From: Snodgrassella alvi wkB2
Lineage (GTDB): Bacteria; Pseudomonadota; Gammaproteobacteria; Burkholderiales; Neisseriaceae
DNA length: 64,000 nt
Assembly (NCBI RefSeq): GCF_000600005.1
Contig: NZ_CP007446.1
Location: 1,886,894-1,950,893 of the forward strand
Direction of reading: 5' to 3'
In this document: piece after piece, positions 57,452 to 64,000 of the stretch
How the letters are laid out: the number at the start of each line of letters is the position of its first letter
Numbering within the stretch: position 1 is the stretch's first letter
The notes under the pieces: generated by a model
Seen by the model: the letters and a program-made list of their open reading frames with translations, nothing else
What the model was told of the DNA's origin: nothing
The model's database searches: none
Translations under genes and position numbers: made by a program

Positions 57452-60400
57452 ATCCATAATTGATAATGAGCCATTCAACGTTGGTCAAATTCGCTTAAAT
57501 GAACTTTCTGTATATAACTGGGGATCATTTCATGGTTTGCATACGGCCAAAATTGATCCTATCGGGACATTAGTTACTGGAGATAATGGTTCAGGTAAAA
57601 CCACATTTATTGATGGATTAATGGCATTACTGCTGCCTGCTGGACGTGCTAGTTTCAACGTTGCTGCAGCTCAAGGAGATAGTAAAGATAGAACATTACT
57701 TTCCTATATGCGCGGTAATTTCGGTTCAGCACATGACGGCAGCAAAACAAAAGTAAAAAGCAAGCGAGACCAATCAGTTATTACTGGTCTACGAGCCTGT
57801 TACAAGGCTGACAATGGTAATTACATTACACTAGCAGTATTATTTTGGGCTGAGCCAACAGCAACATCTTCTGCAGATATTTATCGTCACTATGTTATTG
57901 CTAATCGTAATCTTCAACTTAAAGAATTACTAGAACATTTTAAAGATGGTAAGCGACATACTCTTAAGCAGTATTTAAGTAATGATGCAACCATTATTTA
58001 TTCAAATAACATTTTTGATGGCTATCAAGCAATGTATCGTAAACTGCTACATATTGATAATAAAAATGCTCCAGCCCTATTATCCCGAGCTTTGGGTTTG
58101 AAAAAAATCGATGATTTAACAACCCTTATTCGTGAATTAGTACTGGAATCAAGCCAAATTAAAGAAGAAGCTCGTAATGTTGTAAAAGAATTTTCGGCAT
58201 TAGAAGCTACTCATAACGAGCTAATTGATGTCAAAAAACAATATATACATTTGGGTCAATTACCTGAACACAATCAATCTTTTATTAAATGTATACAAAT
58301 ATTGGATAAACTTGAACAAGAAAAAAATGGATTAATTCCTTATTTTGGTGAACTAAAAAGTAAACTGTATACAAATAAGCTTCAAGAATTACAACAACAA
58401 ATTGATTTTTTACAGCAACAAATTAACGAACAAGAACAAAATAAGCTAAACATAAATCAACAGATTGAATCATATCATGCCGCTTATCTAAAAGCTGGCG
58501 GCGATAGTATTGAGTCTTTAAAAAGAGAGCTTGTAAAAGCAAAAGAAGACTATAGCCGCATAAACCAACAAGCATCAATATATCAACGGGAAACCAAAAC
58601 ATTAGGTCTAAATTCAGAACTAATTCAGATAAATTTTGAAAATAATCAAAAAAAGGCAACAGACAAATTACAAAATCTGGATCAGAATAAAGAAAATGCA
58701 CTAGTTAATTTTGCTCAAATCCGTGCCCAATTAAACAACTTAATGAGTGAATATCATCAGACCGAAGAACAAATTAACCAAATAAAGTTAAGACCTGATT
58801 CTAATATTGCATTCAGATTTCAGCAACTACGCGACGAAATGATCACAGATTTAAATTTAACAATTGAACAATGTCGCTTTATTGGTGAATTAATTAATGT
58901 CAAAGAAAGCGAAAATATCTGGCAAGGAGCAATAGAAAGAGCATTAGGTGGACTCAGAACCACAATGATAGTCCCTTATAATGTTTTCTCACAGGTAACA
59001 CGCTGGTTAAATACTCGTCATACAGGCCTACATGTTAGAGTACAAGTTGTACCAGAATCATTTCAAAAATTAAAGTCACAAATCGAATTTAAACCTGAAG
59101 GCTATTTACACAAGTTGATTTGGCGTGATCATCCTTATCGTGACTGGTTAAAGAAACATTTGGAGCGTTTCGATTTAACTTGTGTAGATTCTACTGAACA
59201 GTTAGATAAAACCCCTTTTTCCATAACACAGGCTGGTTTAGTTCATCTGGAAAAAGGTCGTTTTGAAAAAAAAGACCAAAATAAAATCAATGATAAAAAA
59301 TCTTGGCAACTTGGATTTTCTAATAAAGCCCGATTAGCAATATTAGAACAGGAGTTGTCTTCTTTAACAGAAGATATTGCAAAACAAAATACGCTTACTC
59401 AGAAAAAGCGTAATGATTTGCAAACTATTGAACAGGAAATAGAACTATGGAAAAATTTACAAAAATATAGCTGGGAAAGTATCAATTTACCGCGGTGTAT
59501 AGCTGAAGTTGATAGCATCCAAAAAAAACTGACAGAGTTACAAAATGGTGACGACTTAGAACAAGCTGAATTACGTTGGAAAGAGGCCAAAAACGCTTAT
59601 GAAAATTTACAAGATGAAATTAAAAAGTTATACAAAGAACAAGGTAGTCACAATACTCAAAAAGACAATTTAAACGTATTGCTTCAGCAGGCACAAAAAG
59701 ATTCAGATCAAGGAATTGAACACGATATAAGATTAATGTTAAATCATCGTATTGGACAATACAAAGATGATACTTTGCCATTAGTAATAGAGCAACAAGA
59801 TTTTTATTACAAACAAATTGACGAATCCCTGAAAAAAACAAATCAAAAAAAAGAAAATATAGGAAAAGAGATAGTTAAAATCATGTCTTCTTTCCAACAA
59901 CAATGGCCTATTATTGCTAATGATTGGATTCCAGACATTTCTTATATTGAAGATTATATCAATCACCTATTCAAACTGGAGCAAGAAGGATTGCCTCAGT
60001 TACAAGAACGCTTTAAAGAACGTTTAAATAAACATGCAACTGAATCATTAGCAAGAATTCAGCAACAATTAGAGGCTGAAAAAGATGAAATTAGAGAACG
60101 TATTCAGATAATTAATACAGTATTAAAACGTACGGAATTCAGAAAAAATACTTACCTAAAATTAAATATCAAAATTGAACAATATACAAATGTAATAGAA
60201 TTTTCAAAATTACTTAAAAATGCTCTAAGCTTATTTACTAGTGATGACCATGAACGACGATTTAATATATTAAAAGAAATAGTCTCACAACTGGATAAAG
60301 CCAGCAATCTCGCAGCACATACATTAGAAAGCCTACGTCTACTTGACCCTCGTTATCAGATGTCTTTTTTTGCTGAAGAGCTAGATAATCAAACTGGAGC

Positions 60401-60827
60401 TGTTATAGATGTGCTTGAATCTTCTAGTGGTAAATCAGGTGGTGAAAAAGAATCATTTGCAGGCACTATAGTTGCTGCTAGTCTCGCCTACGCACTTACA
60501 CCAGATGGATATGATAAACCCGTATATTGCACAGTATTTTTAGACGAAGCATTTTCTAATACAGCTGAGTCAGTTAGTCGGAGGGTGCTGCGCGTATTTA
60601 AAGCATTGCATATACACGTTAATTTAATTACACCATATAAAAACCTTAATCTAGCACGTGAAACAGCTCGTTCCCTGCTTATTGCTGAGCGAAACCAACA
60701 AACACATGAAAGTAGCTTAAGTGAAGTAACATGGGAAGAAATAGACGCCCAACGTGAGTTAATTAAAAATTCTGAAATTATGAAACAAGCCAAATCTCTT
60801 GGTATTGAGATCACTTCAACGCAATAA
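57444..60827 (+). CDS. jetC: Wadjet protein JetC (SMC-like ATPase)
   Basis: SMC/MukB-like motor of Wadjet. 1,127 residues. Walker A is GDNGSGKTTF (46-55). Long coiled coils (about 270-450 and 650-950) flank a central hinge-like region (about 460-640). The signature GKSGGEKESFAG lies near residue 1000 and Walker B VFLDEAFSN near 1031-1039. All ATPase parts are present. In known Wadjet systems JetC extrudes DNA loops until a small circle is fully scanned, then JetD cuts it. Codon use is AT-rich like the rest of the operon. Confidence 0.93.
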   Translation: MNKSIIDNEPFNVGQIRLNELSVYNWGSFHGLHTAKIDPIGTLVTGDNGSGKTTFIDGLMALLLPAGRASFNVAAAQGDSKDRTLLSYMRGNFGSAHDGSKTKVKSKRDQSVITGLRACYKADNGNYITLAVLFWAEPTATSSADIYRHYVIANRNLQLKELLEHFKDGKRHTLKQYLSNDATIIYSNNIFDGYQAMYRKLLHIDNKNAPALLSRALGLKKIDDLTTLIRELVLESSQIKEEARNVVKEFSALEATHNELIDVKKQYIHLGQLPEHNQSFIKCIQILDKLEQEKNGLIPYFGELKSKLYTNKLQELQQQIDFLQQQINEQEQNKLNINQQIESYHAAYLKAGGDSIESLKRELVKAKEDYSRINQQASIYQRETKTLGLNSELIQINFENNQKKATDKLQNLDQNKENALVNFAQIRAQLNNLMSEYHQTEEQINQIKLRPDSNIAFRFQQLRDEMITDLNLTIEQCRFIGELINVKESENIWQGAIERALGGLRTTMIVPYNVFSQVTRWLNTRHTGLHVRVQVVPESFQKLKSQIEFKPEGYLHKLIWRDHPYRDWLKKHLERFDLTCVDSTEQLDKTPFSITQAGLVHLEKGRFEKKDQNKINDKKSWQLGFSNKARLAILEQELSSLTEDIAKQNTLTQKKRNDLQTIEQEIELWKNLQKYSWESINLPRCIAEVDSIQKKLTELQNGDDLEQAELRWKEAKNAYENLQDEIKKLYKEQGSHNTQKDNLNVLLQQAQKDSDQGIEHDIRLMLNHRIGQYKDDTLPLVIEQQDFYYKQIDESLKKTNQKKENIGKEIVKIMSSFQQQWPIIANDWIPDISYIEDYINHLFKLEQEGLPQLQERFKERLNKHATESLARIQQQLEAEKDEIRERIQIINTVLKRTEFRKNTYLKLNIKIEQYTNVIEFSKLLKNALSLFTSDDHERRFNILKEIVSQLDKASNLAAHTLESLRLLDPRYQMSFFAEELDNQTGAVIDVLESSSGKSGGEKESFAGTIVAASLAYALTPDGYDKPVYCTVFLDEAFSNTAESVSRRVLRVFKALHIHVNLITPYKNLNLARETARSLLIAERNQQTHESSLSEVTWEEIDAQRELIKNSEIMKQAKSLGIEITSTQ

Positions 60828-60980
60828 TTATGGATTTGATATTATGTATTATAGTGTAATCTAAATATGCATTAAGAAAGTTTCTTTTCTATTCTCTAAA
60901 TACGCATAAATGTTATTAAATAATCTCAATATGAGTATAACAATCTTGATTAGAGTGATGTACATAATAATAAACTGCTT

Positions 60981-62183
60981 ATGACACAATTAAATGAAAA
61001 TTGGGGCAAACTACCCGATGAGGTTTACAGCCATATTAAAAAGCTAGAATGGGATAAACAAAAGAATCTCAAAGAGCGTTTAATGCATAAACGAAAGTTT
61101 CCAATTGAAATATCTCTAGGCACACCAACTGGTGACCAGATACTTGATAATATGATGTATTTTAAAAATTTTATTAATCAATGGAAAGATTTTCCACAAC
61201 AGCATTGGATAAAGTGGCAAGATAAAAAATACAATACTTTAGGTTTACAACGCATTCCTGTAACTTTAATTCTTAATAATCTGAAAGAACTATTTGAATT
61301 TCTAGGGCCTGATATTGAAAAAAAAATTGAAAAGCTAAGCAAGATAATTGAACCATTAACGACATACGACCAACGCTTTTATCCAATTTTAATTCAACAT
61401 TTATCAATAGTTGAACAATTAACTCCTCAGGAATCAATTAACATTACTAGTTTATTACAGCAACTTACTCCAAGTATGGGGAAAGGCTTATATTTGCGTT
61501 CCTTACCTTTGAAAGGTATTGATACCAAGTTTTTGGAAAATAATAAAATCTTAGTGAGTGCTTTACTTGATGTTCTCTACAACAATGCAATTGCACAAGC
61601 TGGTAATTTATTGAAATGGCTAGGATGTTTAGACAATCCTAAAGGCTGGTTAATAGTTAAACCATTATGCAAAAAAACACAAGAATCTTTAGCTGGCTTG
61701 CCTATCTTACAAATGGATCAGCATACCCTAACCCATTATGAATTACCCGCCAACAACATTTTAGTAGTAGAAAATATTCAATCTGGTTTATCCCTACCAG
61801 AATTACCTGATACGATTGCAGTTATTGGTGGCGGTAATAATGTGAATTGGCTTAGTGCACAATGGTTAAAAAATAAAAGAGTAGCGTACTGGGGAGATAT
61901 TGATAGCTGGGGATTAAAAATATTAAGTCTATCAAAAACCTTCTGTCCTCATATTCAAACACTTATGATGGATGAAGAAACATTAAAATTATATAAAAAC
62001 AATATGGTAACTGAATCAGAATCTTATTCTGATATTCCTGTTAACTTAGATTTATCGGAAAAAGATTTATTTATTGTTTTACAATCCAATAAATACAATG
62101 CTAACCGATTAGAACAGGAAAAATTACCAAATGATTATATCCATAAAAAATTAAAAGAGTGGAAAAATAATCAAAATTTTTAA
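60981..62183 (+). CDS. jetD: Wadjet nuclease JetD
   Basis: The topoisomerase VI/Spo11-like nuclease of Wadjet (DUF3322 plus DUF2220), which cleaves plasmid DNA. 400 residues. The N-terminal domain (about 1-185) ends in the family segment LPLKGIDTKFLENNK (176-190). The Toprim-like domain has Glu264 in LVVENIQSG and Asp306/Asp308 in YWGDIDSWGLKIL, the metal-binding acids. It starts 153 bp after jetC rather than overlapping it, so jetD may have its own promoter or be expressed at lower level. Confidence 0.92.
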   Translation: MTQLNENWGKLPDEVYSHIKKLEWDKQKNLKERLMHKRKFPIEISLGTPTGDQILDNMMYFKNFINQWKDFPQQHWIKWQDKKYNTLGLQRIPVTLILNNLKELFEFLGPDIEKKIEKLSKIIEPLTTYDQRFYPILIQHLSIVEQLTPQESINITSLLQQLTPSMGKGLYLRSLPLKGIDTKFLENNKILVSALLDVLYNNAIAQAGNLLKWLGCLDNPKGWLIVKPLCKKTQESLAGLPILQMDQHTLTHYELPANNILVVENIQSGLSLPELPDTIAVIGGGNNVNWLSAQWLKNKRVAYWGDIDSWGLKILSLSKTFCPHIQTLMMDEETLKLYKNNMVTESESYSDIPVNLDLSEKDLFIVLQSNKYNANRLEQEKLPNDYIHKKLKEWKNNQNF

Positions 62184-62308
62184 TTAGCAATTATTAAAAT
62201 TTAAGCTCTATTATAAAAATAAATATCATAACATTTTAAAATTAAAGCTTTCACCTTCGAACACTCACCTAGATTTTTAAAATATATATTACATTTTCTA
62301 ATGTAAAA

Positions 62309-62339
62309 AAACCGTACCAAATAATTATTGGTACGGTTT
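62309..62339. terminator. Terminator between Wadjet and tRNAs
   Basis: Perfect 12-bp inverted repeat AAACCGTACCAA (62309-62320) / TTGGTACGGTTT (62328-62339), 7-nt loop. It can end transcription of jetD (+) and of the tRNA-Asn/tRNA-Lys transcript (-), whose side has AAAAAA. Confidence 0.85.
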
Positions 62340-62381
62340 CATCATTATATTTATCAGTTAAAACAGCTTGATAAAGAAATC

Positions 62382-62457
62382 TGGTGGGTCGTGAGCGATT
62401 CGAACGCTCGACCAACGGATTAAAAGTCCGCTGCTCTACCGACTGAGCTAACGACCC
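62382..62457 (-). tRNA. tRNA-Lys (anticodon TTT)
   Basis: 76 nt with encoded CCA. On the minus strand: acceptor GGGTCGT / ACGACCC, D-arm AGCTCAGTCGGTAGAGC, anticodon loop CTTTTAA (anticodon TTT) on stem GCGGA/TCCGT, T-arm GAGCG-TTCGAAT-CGCTC. Confidence 0.97.
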
Positions 62458-62459
62458 TT

Positions 62460-62535
62460 TGGCTCCCCGACCAGGGCTCGAACCTGGGACCTGCGGATTA
62501 ACAGTCCGTCGCTCTACCGACTGAGCTATCAGGGA
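62460..62535 (-). tRNA. tRNA-Asn (anticodon GTT)
   Basis: 76 nt with encoded CCA, 2 bp upstream (minus strand) of tRNA-Lys. Acceptor TCCCTGA pairs with TCGGGGA, with one G-T pair. Anticodon loop CTGTTAA (GTT), T-arm CCAGG-TTCGAGC-CCTGG. The two tRNAs are surely co-transcribed and mark the right edge of the defence island. Confidence 0.97.
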
Positions 62536-63133
62536 AAGGAAGAGCGCATTATAGGGGGCGATATTAAACTCGTCAAGCCTTTTTAGCCATTTTAAGCCTC
62601 AAAAACGGCCTAATAAATACAAATCATTGGTAGTTCTATATTTTTAATTGTAAATATGGTTGTATAGCTTAAATTCTATTTGCTTTTATACTCTAATAAA
62701 CGTATTCAGGTTCTGCGCTTCTTAGTTCAGACCAGAAAATTGATAAAATATATTATGTTCTATTCACGCCAAGCAGATACTATATAGTTTTTCCTTGTAC
62801 AAATTTCTTTATCGGATTTTTCCTGAAGAATTTATGATAAAAATAAACTGAAAGTATTTTTATCAATATAGAATTATTTATCCAATAAATCATAATATTA
62901 ATTATTTTCCCAGATTATTCTGATACTTTATTTTCTTGTCCGCTGATGTAACTAAAATCAATATAATTTCTTACTTATTATTAATGTCAAATAAATAATA
63001 AATCTTTAATCGTGCAATTTTTTTTGCACGCAAGTGCAATTTTCTGCGCCAAGTTTATTTAAAAATCTTTTGTCATATAAAATTTCTATATATAAATCAA
63101 TATTTTATTATTTTATTTTCCTTATTCCAATCT
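62536..63133. other. Long AT-rich control region
   Basis: About 600 bp without a gene between tRNA-Asn and the CoA-transferase operon. It includes the divergent tRNA promoter and, at 63012-63029, the inverted repeat GTGCAA-N6-TTGCAC followed by a third GTGCAA at 63034-63039. Confidence 0.55.
63012..63045 (+). promoter_or_regulatory. Possible enhancer site for a sigma-54 activator
   Basis: GTGCAATTTTTTTTGCAC (63012-63029) is a perfect 6-bp inverted repeat, followed by a third half-site GTGCAA at 63034-63039. It lies about 105-122 bp upstream of the sigma-54 promoter, the usual distance for an enhancer-binding protein such as AtoC. Confidence 0.45.
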
Positions 63134-63148
63134 GGTATACAAATTGCA
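63133..63148 (+). promoter_or_regulatory. Sigma-54 (-24/-12) promoter of the CoA-transferase operon
   Basis: TGGTATACAAATTGCA: GG at 63134-63135 and GC at 63146-63147, with exactly 10 bases between, and the preferred TTGCA at -12. It lies 62 bp before the start codon. E. coli atoDAEB is also sigma-54 dependent. Confidence 0.75.
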
Positions 63149-63209
63149 ATAGCAAAGTGGCTTGCTTTTAAGCATAGATGAATTTTTAACGTGTAACAAG
63201 GAGCCGTTG

Positions 63210-63866
63210 ATGCAAACAAAATTAATCACTACCGATAAAATCCGGGATTTTCTTAAAGACGGTATGACGATTATGTTTGGCGGTTTTATGGGGTGTGGTA
63301 CGCCGTCAAAGATTGTTAATGCAATTCTGGAATCGGGTATTAAAGATATAACACTTATCGGAAATGATACAGCCTTTGTAGACACTGGTGTCGGACCGCT
63401 GATTAATAATAATCAGGTCAGAAAAGTGATTACTTCCCATATTGGCACCAATCGTGAAACAGGCAGAAGAATGATTGCCGGTGAGATGGAAGTTGAGCTG
63501 GTACCTCAGGGTACGCTGGCTGAACGGATTCGCTGCGGCGGTGCCGGACTGGGCGGAGTTTTAACACCTACCGGAGTGGGTACGATTGTTGCTGAAGGCA
63601 AGAAAGTTTTATCTGTTAATAATCGTGAGTATTTACTTGAGCTGCCAATCCGTGCTGATTTAGCCATCATTCATGCGCATAAGGCTGATTACAACGGTAA
63701 TCTGGTCTATCAATATGCTGCACGTAATTTTAATCCGCTGATTGCTACCGCTGCTGACACGGTGATTGCTCAGGCTGATGAACTGGTAGAAGTCGGCCAG
63801 ATACATCCTGATGCGGTGATGACACCGGCAGCATTAGTTGATTTTATGGTTAGCACTAACGATTAA
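63210..63866 (+). CDS. atoD: 3-oxoacid / acetate CoA-transferase subunit A
   Basis: Alpha subunit of a type I CoA-transferase (AtoD/ScoA-like), which moves CoA between acetoacetate or other short acids and acyl-CoA. The 218-residue protein has [16 protein letters not shown] (CoA-binding glycine loop) and [20 protein letters not shown], the subunit A signature. The ATG at 63210 follows AAGGAG by 6 nt; an in-frame ATG 16 codons upstream lies where the sigma-54 transcript would only just begin, so it is unlikely. It is followed by subunit B after 12 bp. Confidence 0.93.
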   Translation: MQTKLITTDKIRDFLKDGMTIMFGGFMGCGTPSKIVNAILESGIKDITLIGNDTAFVDTGVGPLINNNQVRKVITSHIGTNRETGRRMIAGEMEVELVPQGTLAERIRCGGAGLGGVLTPTGVGTIVAEGKKVLSVNNREYLLELPIRADLAIIHAHKADYNGNLVYQYAARNFNPLIATAADTVIAQADELVEVGQIHPDAVMTPAALVDFMVSTND

Positions 63867-63878
63867 GGAATAAAGACA

Positions 63879-64000
63879 ATGGATAAAAAAGAATTAATTG
63901 CTCGCCGTGTTGCTCAGGAATTACGTAACGGAGATGTTGTTAATCTGGGGATTGGTTTACCAACTCAGGTGGTGAATTATTTGCCTGAAGGTATCAATAT
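63879..64000 (+). CDS. atoA: CoA-transferase subunit B (partial, runs off the window)
   Basis: The first 40 codons are present: [20 protein letters not shown] then [20 protein letters not shown]. This is the conserved beginning of AtoA/ScoB, with the GIGLPT motif. The catalytic glutamate lies beyond the window. AAGGAA precedes the ATG by 9 nt. It pairs with subunit A as the heteromeric enzyme. Confidence 0.93.
   Translation, partial: MDKKELIARRVAQELRNGDVVNLGIGLPTQVVNYLPEGIN

Overview
The window looks like a chromosomal segment of a member of the Neisseriaceae with moderately low GC. Snodgrassella or a close relative is my best guess, but I cannot prove genus or species from the sequence alone. 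The reasons are a Neisseria-type gene order (rplU-rpmA-obg; kdsD-kdsC-lptC-lptA-lptB-rpoN-hpf; his genes next to tatABC), a MisR/MisS-like two-component pair, a PglL-like O-oligosaccharyltransferase, and an inverted pair of AGGCTGCCTGAA. I recall that 12-mer as the Simonsiella-type DNA uptake sequence.

Layout. 1-4.8 kb: a small membrane protein, obgE, rpmA and rplU (minus strand), ispB and a tRNA-Arg. 4.8-10.3 kb: an AT-rich accessory stretch with a phosphoethanolamine-transferase-like gene, a nucleoid-associated protein, a SotB-like MFS exporter and an IS3 orfA remnant. 10.3-13.7 kb: a complete retron defence operon on the minus strand (promoter, msr-msd RNA with matching a1/a2 repeats, reverse transcriptase, PtuA-type ATPase, PtuB-type HNH nuclease). 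13.9-44.7 kb: mostly housekeeping genes: fhs, tal, Kdo and LPS-export genes, rpoN, hpf, a TerC/CBS membrane protein with a possible attenuated leader, engB, misRS, pglL, tatABC, hisBHAFIE, phoH, an SDR, a TetR/acuI pair with a visible operator, and maf. This block ends in a three-gene mutagenesis operon: a UmuD-like protein with a DNA-binding-like extension, an exonuclease/GIY-YIG fusion, and umuC.

44.9-62.4 kb is a defence island. It holds an hsdR 3' remnant, a type III restriction-modification locus with two tandem mod genes that share ends but differ in the middle, a full res gene, an isochorismatase-family hydrolase, and a complete type I Wadjet operon (jetABCD). The island is closed by tRNA-Lys and tRNA-Asn genes. 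62.5-64 kb: a long regulatory gap with a clear sigma-54 promoter ahead of a CoA-transferase operon (atoD, partial atoA); RpoN itself is encoded at 20.8 kb.

How it works together: three distinct defence systems (retron-Septu, type III R-M, Wadjet) sit with scars of lost ones (hsdR, IS3). The most interesting items are the retron RNA, which can be drawn base by base; the mod duplication, which looks like a recombinational specificity switch; and the self-cleaving UmuD-like putative repressor, whose likely operator abuts its own start codon.
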